Below, in pieces: positions 13,640-27,055 of a stretch of DNA of 64,000 nt. This stretch comes from Elysia chlorotica (taxonomy: Eukaryota; Mollusca; Gastropoda; Plakobranchidae): NCBI GenBank assembly GCA_003991915.1, contig RQTK01000021.1, positions 1,058,266-1,122,265 on the forward strand, given 5' to 3'. The first letter of the stretch is position 1. Each line of letters starts with the position of its first letter. The position numbers and the translations under genes were made by a program. The notes below the pieces were generated by a model. The model was given only the letters and a program-made list of their open reading frames with translations, was not told where the DNA came from and searched no databases.

Positions 13640-13925
13640 GGGTGCTTAACGTCCAGCGTCAGCAGTACTAGGCTATGGACGAGTTCCAAGACTAACGTCT
13701 GACACTTTTACGTGCTGCCAGACTGAGACATCGGGATACCATGCTCCCATCTCAACCGGTGACTATACATACACGTACTGACTTGAGATGGTTTAACGTC
13801 CAACGTCAGCACTATTTAGGCTATATTGTGAACGGTCCCCAAGACTCGAGTCTAACAATTTTATATGCTGACACAAACGAGAGAGGGCGGAGAGTCCTGG
13901 ACTCCTGTCTTAGCCAGAGTAACCT
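13640..13925 (-). repeat. Two adjacent SINE fragments
   Basis: Two minus-oriented tail/body fragments (13640-13765 and 13790-13925) lie head to tail, each with a GTCC-GTGTGGCAGC-type body. Confidence 0.7.
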
Positions 13926-14319
13926 CTTAGTTTCACAACTTAAGACTTTTTAAAAAGTCAGAGAAAAGCAATAGCAACACACACACACACACAAAAAGAC
14001 ACGCTTAGTTGTGAAGGAAAACGGTTTTTAGATCGTCTTAAATAACTTATTTGAAAATGTAGTTTTATTGAATTGAATATAATTCATAGATGCAAAGAAA
14101 GACCACCGCAGACAAAGCTGTCCACGCGTTACCTTCTTTATTGCGAAATCCTTACAGACAAAGAAGAGCTCGTAAGTTGGGTCCTAAGAGTACAGGCTTC
14201 TCGATTAATACAACGATTACTGATGACATAACCAAATTTCTAGGGCGTACTTTTTCTGATGTTTTGTTGGTTTCGTAGGTCTTGTGTGGGTGACTTATTT
14301 TATTGGGTGCCGGTACTCT

Positions 14320-14385
14320 TTCCCTTATCCAATATAGCCTAAAAAGTGCTGACGTTAGACGTGAAACATACTCAACTCAATTCTT
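14320..14385 (+). repeat. SINE tail fragment
   Basis: CCAATATAGCCTAAAAAGTG and CTGACGTTAGACGT with CTCAACTCAA match the tail of the common SINE. Confidence 0.5.
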
Positions 14386-14499
14386 ATCTAATCATTCTAT
14401 TGTTTCCGCGATCGCTTCAGGGCCCCGTAATCGTTTGATGTTGTGAGAATTTTAAAAGAGGTGTCGCAAGACTTTAAAATGTATCATTGTCACCTATCT

Positions 14500-14585
14500 A
14501 TCTATCCATCCATCCATCCATCCATACATGCATCTATCTATCTATCTACCGACCTACCTACCTACCTACCTACCTACCTACCTAC

Positions 14586-14618
<33 letters not shown>

Positions 14619-14626
14619 ATCACATC

Positions 14627-14699
<73 letters not shown>

Positions 14700-14700
14700 G
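14500..14700 (+). repeat. (CATC)/(CTAC)/(TATC)n tetranucleotide array
   Basis: CCAT, CTAC and CTAT units run for about 200 bp. The IYLS-type open frames here are artefacts of the period. Confidence 0.95.
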
Positions 14701-15299
14701 CTACCTTTCTAAACACCTCTCGTTCTATTTATCTTTCTGTTAATTAATATAAAATATGTACATACTAGTATGTGTGTGTATGTTTATCTTTTAATGCCTA
14801 GATAATTTATTTAATCTCGTAATTTATATGATCCATTTGTTGTAGGTATTTTTTTAAATCATTTTTATCCTCATTGTCTTTGCGCACAACACGGTTTTTA
14901 TTTTTTTATTTTTTTATTTTTTTATTTTTATTTTTTAATTGTTAATAGGCAACATAGTTTATTCGGCACTAGCTGACTTTTTTTCATCTTGGGATTCTGT
15001 CTTATCTATATCCAGCAAAAATTCACTTTCATTCTTTTTTTTATAATTTCATGATTAATTTCCCTTACTTTAGGTGCAATACATTAGGTAAATTTATTCT
15101 CTTTCAAAAGCTTCCTGAAGGGATACAACTATGAAAATACGATAATCCTAAAAACACTCCATTCATTTCCCTTTAATGTATAACCTTTGCTGGATCTAGA
15201 CGTTTTCTCTCTATTATTAACAAACGTTCAAGCAGCACGATAGACGTTAGGAGTTCAAAGCCGCGCATGCTATCAATGTTCTTTGAAACTATTTCAAAT

Positions 15300-15475
15300 A
15301 GAGGATTGTAGTGCTGTGGTTAGAGCATAGGTTTAGGACGCTTGAGGCCCGTGGTTTAGGGCAAATTAGGCGGTCGCGGTTTTTCCCCCTTCTGGTTGGT
15401 TCTGTGTCAGTGAATTAATTATGACTAGGCAAGACTTGTTTCACCGCTTTTGAGCCCCGTCGCCTCAAAGCATTT
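15300..15475 (+). repeat. Diverged tRNA-headed SINE
   Basis: The head GTGCTGTGGTTAGAGCATAG and body word TTGGTTCTGTGTCAGTGAAT are followed by a GAGCCCCGTCGCC tail like the second SINE type at 32095 and 48000. Confidence 0.5.
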
Positions 15476-17177
15476 TTCTTGAGACATGGGAGAGAGCTTT
15501 CGTTTTTTTACAACCAAACTCATTTTTTGTTCGCAAACATTTTTTCTTTACGTTCATAAGCGACAACTACTCAAATACCACAGTACAGTTTGTCACATTG
15601 TTTATTAATGTGGTTTCAATGAAATCGTCTATTTCTCAATCATACAATTTATCTGTGGTTTCAAACTTTTAAAATTCTCAATTGATTATATATACACAGA
15701 GGGAGAAAGAGGGAAAGAGACTGACAGTAAGACATACAAAAAGGCAGACAGGTGGCCAGAGACAAAGACAGAGATACAGAGAGACAGAGACACACATAGA
15801 CAGACGGACACACAGCCAGACACACAGTCAGACTTATAGTCAAACAGACAAATATACTAGCAGACTGAAAAATAAAGATTTTTTTTGCGGCTTTACGCTA
15901 AAAGCTAAAAACTCATGAGGTTGTGAAGTACCGGCAGAAATTTGAAAAAAAAAAACAACAACAAAAAAACAACAAACGAAACATGTGCATGAGGAATTAG
16001 TTAAAGAACGTTTTCTAAATACAGAGATGATACCACTTTGCTTGAATCAGGTCAAAGGTTGTGAGTATAATGAAATAATTTCTATTGAGTCAAGGTACAT
16101 GTATTGTGTTCATTAACTTATATTTGAAAATAAACCATACCTTTGCCTACTCTTCCTCTTCCTCTTCTAGCTCTCTCTATTTTTCTTTCACTCTCTGTTT
16201 CTCCCTTTTTCTTTGTGTCCGTCGTTCTCTGTCTTTCTGTTTATCTCTGTCTCTCTCTCTGTTTTTGGAGTGAGGGAGGCGGTTTTTTTGTTTGTTTGCT
16301 TATTAGGGGGTGTGGCGTGGGTCTCTTTGTCTCTCTCTGTCTCTCTCTCTCTCTCTGTTTCTCTTTTTGTTATTTTGGAGAGGGTTCGCGGTTGTTGTTT
16401 TTTTTTTGTTTTTTTTTTGTTTTTGTTGTTTTGTGGTTGTTTTTTCTTTTTCTTATAATTTATGTTTAGAAGTCTGACTGCCACTAAATTTTTTGGTAGG
16501 AAACAGGAAATATTTTAAGCCGTTTTTTTGACATTGCTATTCTTAGCTATCGTGCTATTTAGGTTGGTACAATGTACAGTACATGTCGAGTAGGACAACC
16601 CCTGGTATGTAAACTATGTATACTTAAAAGTTCATCTTAAAGGCTGGTGCACTAAGTATACAGAAAAAACCTGCAACTTAACCAAATTTTTGCTTTCTAA
16701 ATGCAGGAAAACAAAATAAGTTTATGAAGAAAGATGTGTGCAATATGAAGAGAGGAATTTTCTACATAAATCAAGCCCCGCCCCCTTTCAAAAAACAGAA
16801 ACGAACAAAACAAAATACATAACGACGCAGCGACAACAATAACAACAATGAAAATAACAAAATAACAACGACACAATGACAAAACACGTTTCTGTCGTTA
16901 TCGCAATAAACTCTAACTTAGATTTATAAAACATGAACATTTTTAGATTGTCATAGACTTGTCTTTGTTTTTTCAAATCCAGAAAATGGACCATAAAATC
17001 TGCGAACTCTGTTTTCCTTCATGCTGTTATTTCCGAATTGTGTTTCTTTTCTATTTCTCTGTGTTACTCTTTCTACTTCGTCACGTCCCTCCAAACGTTC
17101 CTTCTCATTTGGTCTCCCTTATTTCCTTCTACATTTTATTGCTGTTCCCCTATCATTCCATATTACATCTTTTTCTC

Positions 17178-17197
17178 TCTGTCTGTCTGTCTGTCTG

Positions 17198-17293
<96 letters not shown>
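17178..17293 (+). repeat. (CTGT)n/(CT)n microsatellite
   Basis: CTGT units followed by a long pure CT run. Confidence 0.95.
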
Positions 17294-17295
<2 letters not shown>

Positions 17296-17479
17296 ACTTA
17301 ATTTTCTGTCTATATCAGTTAGCTTGTCTTATCTTCTCCCCGCCTTTCTCTTACACTCACCCTTGCTACTTTGTCTCGCACTTTTTCCCTCTTTATATTT
17401 CTTACTCTCTCTTACTCTCTTCTTCCTTCTCTCTCTTACTGTCAGCCTATCTATTTACCAGTACCTCCATCTTCACCTT

Positions 17480-17790
17480 TTGTTCACAAAAACATTCCGT
17501 CATACCAGAACTCTGCTGACCTCTCCGTTTCGGCCATGCCGTCCAGCCCCTGGGATAGGATTATCTTGCCCTGACCCGGGACCAACCAGCACACCTGGTC
17601 ACATCCCTGGTCCCTCCATAATCCTTTGCACCAAGTATCGAGACCTGGACCTACACCAGGACCACTTCCTCACAGCGATGTCGCCTCTGCAATGTTGCGG
17701 CGTGAACGAGAATGTCCTCAAACCCCCATAGGTTTTCAAGCTTGCGAGGAGATACGCAAGCCAATGTGCACCATATTTCACACTTTACAC
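17480..17790. other. GC-richer stretch after the (CT)n tract
   Basis: A Pro/Gly-rich open frame (RPAPGIGLSCPDPGPTSTPG) ends in a stop at 17731. No splice framework or family is recognised. Confidence 0.25.
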
Positions 17791-18385
17791 GGAAGTTCAA
17801 AACTTGAAATTCTAGGATCTCTAAAATCCCTAAACCCAAGAACTTGGCCAAGCGTAGTAGTATTTAAACATTTAACGAGGGCTAATGTGACCAGTTTCGA
17901 AACCACAAGCCTAAGAGTTTTTCTTTTTAAGTTCTGAAAATTGGTTGTGGATACTGTATCAAGCGAGGAGTTTCCGATAACTATTGATACTACATTGAAA
18001 GTGGCTCAGCTAGCTTTCGGTTCTATTTTTTATGGGACGCTTTGTCTCTTGTAGTTTCTGTTTCTTTTTGGAACACTGGTTTCGTCTTTCAGGTGTTTGC
18101 CATATAAGAAGAAAAAATAGTGCTTGTCTCATTGGCTGTGATCATTAACGCTTGAGAGCAGTTCGTTTGTCAAATAAAAGATAGTGCAATGTCAAGTAAA
18201 ATTTGACGGGTTTTTTTTAGTGTTTGCTTTCAAAGCTTCCATTAACTTCATGGTGATGAGATTTCAGCACAGCTAAAGAAAACACACTTAAAACAGACCG
18301 CCAAAAGCATAAACCTATTAGAGTGTGAAGGAAACCACCGCAGCTGGGATCAAGGAAAATAACCGAAGATTTTCCAACAACAGAG

Positions 18386-18431
18386 ATGAATCTACTGATT
18401 GTCTCTCTTTTAGTCCTTATCACTGCACCAG
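18386..18431 (+). CDS. Chitin-binding gene exon 1 (signal peptide)
   Basis: ATG opens the peptide MNLLIVSLLVLITAP, a short classic signal-peptide core, and the exon stops at a strong donor (G|GTATGT) in phase 1. The next exon supplies AC to make Asp. No upstream ATG in this frame looks better. Confidence 0.8.
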
Positions 18432-19487
18432 GTATGTATTGTTTCCATAGAAACAGGAGTTTTGCTAACTTTTTATGATAAAAGGTAAAATTACAAACAA
18501 AATTCGTTTGTTATTAAAATTGAATCGTGCAAAGCAATCGGGTTTCTACCAGTAAGGAGGGTTGATTGACTTTTAACTGTTACCTGATCGAAATGTTATG
18601 AGCTTAACAGATTTTGCGGCACAATCTTTAACCAGTTTATTCCGTTTAGACAAAAACATATATTGTGCGAATACTTTGTAAATGACTTTTTTCTGGTTGC
18701 AAATAATTTTTTTACAATTAGCAATATTATGACATTAATTTGGGGGCACAATTATTACTCTCTCGTACGTAAAAGATTTTTATACCAAATATTTATCCCA
18801 TTAGAATTTGACCATTAAATAATTGTATGCTATCATAGAGAGAGAGAGAGAGAGAGAGAGAAAGGGATAGAGAGAGAGAGGGGGGGAGGGAGGGAGAGAG
18901 AGAAACGCATCTACAGTCAGAAAGAGGGCATACAATTGGACAGGCAGTCAGGCTCACAAATTGACATGTAGAAATGTACATAAGAGGCCCTAATTTCACT
19001 TACAAAGTCTCTCCAACTGTTTTTTTTTTAAGACTTGTGTAACGCTGACTCCGACGACCACAAATACGACGAGCACTACGAGAGTGACAGTGGGGAGAAC
19101 TATGGCGATTCCAGCCATGACTACAACGGACACTCCGAGTCCCTGACTAGCGACTATCTGGATGCATACAGCGCAGCGGCCCAGTCCAACGGACTCGTGA
19201 GATGTACCCCTGGTGTAAGTAACTCATGGTCCCGCGTGAATCAGATTGGTCAGTGGCAACAATCAATTATCTTATGTAAATCATGGTTCCGCGTGACTCA
19301 GATTGGTCAGTGGCAAATATCAATTATCTTATGTAAATACAAACTTTAAAAATTCAACTTGTATATACATTATAAGTATATTTGATATCTTCTCTTTTTC
19401 TCGTATATATTGTAAGGGCCCATTTTCTTATCGCTCCCCTCCCTATCTCTCCCTCTCTCTCTCTCTATCTCTGTTTCTCTCTCTCTA

Positions 19488-19531
<44 letters not shown>

Positions 19532-19570
19532 ACACACTCTCTCTATCTAGCTAGCTGTCTAGCTATCTAT

Positions 19571-19601
<31 letters not shown>

Positions 19602-22600
19602 ATTATCTATTTATCTATCAATCCATTTCTTTCTCTCTCCACCTCTCTCTCTCTCTCTCTCTCTCTCTACCTCTCTCTTATTCACACTCTGTCATACAGG
19701 TCCAGTTCATCAGACACCCGTACCGCTGCGACCAGTTTTTCCAGTGCGCTCACGGGCAGCCCCAGCATGTGGTCACCTGCCCGGGCAACCTGCACTTCAA
19801 CACTCACCTCAACGTCTGTGACTGGCCCAGCAATGTGGACTGCAGCAGCGGCAGGAGCAGTTCTGTGAGTCACTCTTGTTTGGGCGACAGTAGCCTATCT
19901 GCTAGGGAGTTTCTCTATGTAATAATAGGAGTGTGAGTCACTCTTGTTTCGGGCACAGTAGCCTATCTGTTAGGGAGTTTCTCTGTGTGTAACGAGGTGA
20001 TGAGAGTCACTGTTGAGCCAGATGAGCCTATCTGCTAGGGAGTTTCTCTATATGTAACAAGTAGGTGTAAGTCACTCTTGTTTGGGCCACATTAGCCTAT
20101 CTCCTATTGAGTTTCTCTTTATATAACGAGGAGGTGTGAGTCACTCTTGATCCAGATTAGCCAGATAGAATGTTGCTCTATTATGTTACGAAGATGCGAT
20201 AGTCACTCTTGGGCTAGATGAACCTATCTGCTAGGGAGTTTCGCTATATATAACGAGGAGGTGCGAGTCGCTCTTGTTTGGGCCAGATGCGCCTATCTGT
20301 TAGGGAGTTTCCCTTTGTATAACGTCACTATGTTTTTTACGTTAAAGAAGAAATATGATAATACGTGTGTTAAGATGAATTATGTACTATATCTTTCTGG
20401 GCCAGGCGGCATGACTTTATGAACTGGGGAGGTCCCTGTGTGTTAGGGTATGCCTATATGTATTAGATAGCTGCCTGTTTATGCTAAGGGGGAGTTTCCG
20501 ATGTCAGTGCTAAGAAAAGGCGCGCGTATGTGAATGGGACATACTTTTTCATTATGTGTTCGAAAGAGGTGTATGCGCTAGGAAAAGGTCAGCCTGTACT
20601 AGGGAGATAGCTGATTGTCTTAGGGGGAGCTATTTGTATCACCATGGACTCTGTGTGTGCTAGGGAGAGGCATACAAGAAAATATATATCTGTGTTTAGT
20701 TCGATATGTATTTATGTGATATGGGAGATGTGTGTGTGTGTGTGTGCTAGTTTTATACACAAAGTTGAGTACATGATTTTGGACAAAAAAATATTCCGTT
20801 GAATATTTGACACACAAATCAAATAATTATTGTCTTTCTTTTCCTGTATGGCTAAGATTAAGCATAATTATGAGATCTTTTAGTTTGTTCCGGTTTTTTT
20901 TCTTATTTCACACAGTTTTTTTTTTACCAGAAGTATAACATGCTGATGTGATATTCACTTCTGTTGACACTGTTTCTACCTGCAGTATACCGAGTACGAT
21001 AATTCACATTCTGAAGACCATACCGACTACCACGACAACGAAAATTACGGTCACTATAATGAGCACGACGACACCGGCGATGGATATAGTGAAAGCTATT
21101 ACAGCCACAGTAATGAAGATGATGATGACAATGATCATGAAAGTTACACCAGTGACGACGATCATGATGATGATGATGATGAAGAGGGCGATTATGATCA
21201 TAACTGGGATCACGACGGTTACCATGGCGACTACGGACATGGCAGCTACGGCCCTGGCTATCTGGGTCACCACCCTCTGTCCCTGACTGGCTACATGCCC
21301 GTGCAGTGGCACCCCCACCCTGCCTTCGGATTGTCCGGGTCCTACCATCCTAATGGCGAGCCTCTCTTCAGGACCTTATCAACCTACGGGGAGCTTCAGT
21401 CCCATTCTCTCAGCGCTGCTTGACCTGCAGTATCATCACGCAGGCCGGCACGATGACCAGGGGTACCAGGGCTACCCGCACCACTACAACAGCAGGATGG
21501 GCTACCACAGTGATGATGACAGCTCTGAGCACCAGAACGGTTACTTTGACTACAAGGACCGCCGGAGCTACGGCTATGGTGATAAGGACGATTATTATAA
21601 TGATGATGGTGAGAGTCGCCATGGCAACTACAAGCACGCCGGTTATGAAGGCGGTGATAGTATGGAGGACGATGATGACTCTTACTCCAGCATGGAAGAG
21701 TCTTACTACGGCGATTCCCGGTCAGACTCTCAGTACGAGCCCCATCACCAGGACTATGCAGAGCGATACCATGAGAATGACGGGCGTTACTGGAGTGACC
21801 ATCGCCTCCAAGGGATGGAATCTGACGAGGTAGACGAACAGAGCGCTTGGCTCTACCCCTTTTTCAAGTATCCACCCAAAAGGTAGGCGCACCTTGATTA
21901 TCGATTGAATAAAATATAATTATATCACTATAATAAATTACTTCTGCTCAATTTGTTTGATACATTTTTTAAACCATCTTAAATAAGGAACAATTTATGT
22001 TGCGCATATATTTTGAATTACCAAGTTAATTTAGGTGTGGTTTTTTCAACTTAACACGACAAATTATTTTTTCTTATTCATTTTAAAGCATTAGAGAATG
22101 ATATAAGTAATCTATGTGTATTTTCGAAAAAGAAAGAATAAAACTAAGGCTGTTGAATCAGTTATATTTGAAACGGTACTACAAGTAGTTTTTTTTTCAA
22201 GTTTTCCTATTCAATAAAACATGCAAGATGTTTTAGAAACATATCTAAACAAATCAGCAACACGCAATCAAGCAAAGATTCGTGCATCACATCTAACACT
22301 AAAGGTTCTGAACTATTTTTAATTTCAAGAATTTACGTAGGTTTATATCATTTTCATCGCAAATCCATTTTAAACAATGTCACAATGATGGTTCAAATAT
22401 AAAAGTAATAGATTGATAACAAATGTTTTCGCCTCCTTGTATAGTATTTTTTTCTTCTATTTTTCCAGCAATCGCATGGACCCTATGTATTTTGTAAGTA
22501 TAAATTGACGCTTATAAATGAGTCTGCATTTCAAAAAAGTGAGACAAACGAAAAAGGACCTCTAAATATCCTAGTATAAATCGAGGAAAACTTATCAGCC

Positions 22601-23566
22601 GTCCCTCTATAAATCCCAACAATTTTAAAATTATGGGAATAATGTTTAGTGATTTGAAATGATCTTATAGTTACATTATAACGATAAGAAAGCTGAAAAA
22701 TAACAGCCGTGTGCTAAGTAATGATTCTGCTTATAATAATTCACTCCTGGGCAAGAAAGTACAACGTCGCAGTAGCTATGCTTACAAATCTTCGTTAAAA
22801 TGTAAGAATAAGAAAGTTAAAAACGGTTTGTAGGCTTCCGCAACTTTGTACTTACTTCTGGGTTAGAATGCACAAACATGACGAAGCTTACGTCTCTTGT
22901 AGCCGTTTAATTCTTATATTGTTACGGCGAGACGTAATATGCGTCTTGTTTATGCATTCTATGTCTGGCGTTAAACTAACAGCCGCGTCAATTCATCCCT
23001 GTTTACCACCCCTTCTCTAGCCAAATCAAGATGTCCGCTACATTCACTACATCCACGAAAGTGACCCCCACCATGGTCATCACCATAGCGATGGTGGCAA
23101 GGAAAGCATGCATGGAGATGACGAAAACTTCCTTCTTCCGCTTCTGCTTCTGAAATCACCGGAAGCTAAACAGCTTTTGATGACGTCAACACTTCTATCT
23201 AAACTGAAGGGAGTTACAGGCCAAGGTGGGTGTCAATGTCTCTATGGTTGGAGCCTTATGATACAGGCTTTGCGATTCGCACGAGACAACAAATGACATA
23301 ATCGTGCCGATTTAACGTTGGACTTTCTGGTCGATCAATGACTGTGTACGTCTATGTGAAAGCTGTGATTTGACGCCGGTTCCGATTTCCTTATCTACCG
23401 TCTTTGTTTCCACGTTTGGCCCGGTTATCACAAAGTCTCTGATAACAAGCTACAACTCACAGGCAATTACAATGTGGGTTGTGAACTAGATTGCCTAATA
23501 TTGATGACGTTGTTAATAATCGATCGATACCGCAGAGGATATGGTACATGAGAGGGGTAGAGAAAT

Positions 23567-23623
<57 letters not shown>

Positions 23624-26591
23624 GCGAGAGATAGAGAAAAAAAATCAGACACATAGACAGATAGAGACACAGAGACACAGAGAGACAGAGATAGACAGTG
23701 ACGGACAGAATTAAAGGTATGTAGGTGGAGAAACGAATGATAAAAACAAAAAACAAGATGTGTAGTAAAATAGAAACAGGTATGTGTGAAGAATAATTTT
23801 AGGAAGGTCGAGAAAGGCATCAAGATTGACGTCAAAGATAGGCACAATCGTGCAATAATAAAATAATCGGATAAAGCAATCTTGTGTAGTCCAATTATCT
23901 CCTATCACAGTTACTATTTACACAAATAAATCTTAAAAGTGCCGCATTTGCAATGAGGCAAACTTGGTTTTAAAAGCGAATAGGGGAAGAAACACGACTC
24001 TTATTCTAAATATGATTTGAGTCTTTGCTCTTTGATCAACATATCAATCTAGTTTACATCCAGCCTTCGAATTTACATATCTTTTTTAAAATGTATCTAT
24101 TTCAGTGCCCATTGTTCTGGTATCTCCCTTACGAAAGGAGGAATAACAGAAAACTTAAAAGTAGCTTGACTAAATAAGAAAAACAGGATGGTAGACTAAA
24201 AGACAAAGAAAATAATGTTATGACACTTTATTGATTCGGGCTTTGGAGGGGTGGCCTAAAAGTGAGGCGCTACTCTTCCCATCGTAGGAAAAATAGGTGA
24301 CCAGTAATTGGAGATCAGGTTAAGTAATTTGACATTTACTTGGGGGAGGGGGGTTGTTTTTGTTTCCTTAGTTTTTTTGTTTTTTGGGGGGCAATAAAAG
24401 TGCGTCAGGCATAAGTCTCTGGTATAAACTTTTGAGCGAGATTCTTCTTCATATAACACTATTATATAATTATCCTTTCCTCGTTTGAATATAAAACAAA
24501 TAATTATTTCTTGTTCTCGAAATGATAGTATGTTGATTTTTTTTCAAAATATTACAGTGCATTTAAAAATCCTCAACCTACTATACATACCTCCAAATGT
24601 TCTTGTTCTCGAAATGATAGTATGTTCATTTTTTTTTCAAAATATTACAGTGCATTTAAAAATCCTTAACCTACTATACATACCTCCAAATGTCACAATG
24701 GATCCTTCACATTTATTATAGGTTTGTATAGGCTTGTTGTTGCTATTTTTTTTAGATCTCTAGTGTCTAAGATATTCTCTTGAGTAATAATAGTAATGAT
24801 AATAATATAAAAAATATGTTTAACTATTTATTAAACCATCTTTCCTGTAGAACTGCTGGGAGGATCTGGAGGCCTGAAGGACATGATGATGCGCCAGACA
24901 CTGATAGATCTGCTCACTCAGAGCCATCAACAGACTACAGGGGTGAGTACTCACCTAGGATGCTAGTTTGGGATAATATTCAAATCCAGCAAGAAAGAGA
25001 AAGAGAGAAAGAGAGACAGAGAGAGAGAGAAAGAGAGAGAGACAGACAGACAGACAGAGACAGACAGAAAGAGAGAGAGAGAAAGGGACAGAGGAAGAAA
25101 GAGAGAGAAAAAAAAAGAGAATGGCCAGTTGCTGGGTTTTTAAAGTAGAATAAATGCTGTTAACTGCATGCCTATACATAATTATTTGGGTCTAAAATTT
25201 TTATATAAATCACCAAAACTGTGCCTGCAAATATTAGCGTAACATTGAAAATTCGGTAAACAAAAATTTCAGCGGGTATTTTCTCAACAAAGTCAAATAG
25301 AAAACGGCAATAATAATATTATCAACTTTCAAGAAAAAAAAATTAGTAAAACTACAAAGTATATCTTAACATCATATCTATCTTATGTGTCTTGAACTTA
25401 GAGCCCAACCATACCAGTCCAGGCCAATGTCCGATTCGACCCCATCACGAACACCTACAGGCTTGTGGCGACCGACCAACCGGTCCAGGTGGTCAACCCA
25501 TTAACCAACCAAGTCGTCAACCCAGCCAGCACCTATGTGCACCCACTGTCAGGTTGGTGAAAGAACAGAGTTTAGCTGGTTGCTTAACGGCCAATGTCCG
25601 CAATATATACACTATATCACCCAACGTAAACACTAGATATATTGTGGATGCACCCCAGACTAACGTCTGACAGTTTTACGTGCTGCCACACAGAGAGTGT
25701 AAAGATACCAGGACTCCTGTCTCAACTGGTCACATTATAATGACACTGACACAGTTAGGGGGGAACGAAAGCGGACAACACATTTTTACCGATCCTGGGT
25801 TTCAAACCGAAGACCTCCCAATAAGGAGACAAACGCTCTACTAAATTCAAGGGCACGGATGGTATAATGTTTAGTCGGTTACATTGCACTGAGAGTGTAG
25901 AAGTAGTCTAGAACTTTTACCAATTTTGGCCTGATTAGTATATTTCAATAAAGGTTTTTTTTACCTCTACTTCATAGACCACTGGGCCTATTGAAGATTG
26001 CTGGATACCTCTTTGATAACAAAAAAAAACAAAAAACAAAAACACTTCACCATGTGCAATGTGGAATCGATTAATTTACCGTTTCTATGCACGCTAATGA
26101 TGTTTTTTTCAAACATACGGTCTATATTTTCGGAGGCATTGAACCGTAGTGGCATTTGGAAGTATTACTTTTTCGTTTGTATGTTTGACTTTAAATTGGT
26201 TCAGTAATTTTTTTATTCACTCAAAGGTGACAAAATTGTGTCCGTAAAAGGACAAATGAAAACAAAAGCGAAAGAAAATAAAACGACAGCAAACATAATT
26301 ATCTATTATACTGCATACCCTTCAATACTGTAATTTCTATATATTTAAAATATTTTGAATTATATGATAATCCTAATCCCTCTGTCAACCTTACTTTCTC
26401 TCTCCCTCCCTCTTTTTCTTTTTGTCTCTATCTGTCTACCTTTCTTTTTCTCTTTACTTCTCTATCCCCTCCTTTCCCCATCTCTTTCTTTTTTTCTCAA
26501 CCTCTCAATATATATCTTCTTTTTCTCTGCCTCTTACTCTTGCTTTCTCTTTCCCTTTCTTCATATCTCCTTTGAGTTCTCTCTCTTTTCC

Positions 26592-26663
<72 letters not shown>

Positions 26664-26988
26664 ACAGGCCAGGTTGTGGAGACCGCCACGGGTCAAGCTC
26701 TCGGCATCCTGGAGCCCCTGACCGGGATTATTGTATCCGCCATGGCGCAACCTTCTCAACAGCAGCAACTGCAACTATCTCAACTACAGCTTCAGCAACA
26801 GCCACAACTATCTCCGCTACAGCTTCAACAACAACCACAACTATCTCAGCTACAGCTTCAGCAACAGCCACAATTATCTCAGCTACAGCTTCAGCAACAG
26901 CCAGAAATACTGCAGAGGTCACAAAGAGTTTCCTTAGCTCAACCATCCCTATTGCAGACTACACAAGGCAAGTTCAATGCTATTTTAC

Positions 26989-27055
<67 letters not shown>

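Larger units (their letters stand above)
12140..18380. other. No supportable gene upstream of the chitin-binding gene
   Basis: Simple repeats, SINE fragments, one MITE-like element and the unexplained GC-richer stretch. The 5' UTR and promoter of the chitin-binding gene probably lie in the last kilobase, but I see no clear TATA box. Confidence 0.5.

Noticed and set aside
14443..14747. IYLS-repeat open frames
   Set aside because: They are products of a tetranucleotide array open in all frames.
16959..17731. 186- and 236-codon Ser/Leu frames
   Set aside because: They are created by a long (CT)n tract with no start context or conserved ends.
19865..20335. Regular direct repeats that might suggest a CRISPR array
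   Set aside because: The units are head to tail without unique spacers, and the DNA is clearly eukaryotic.
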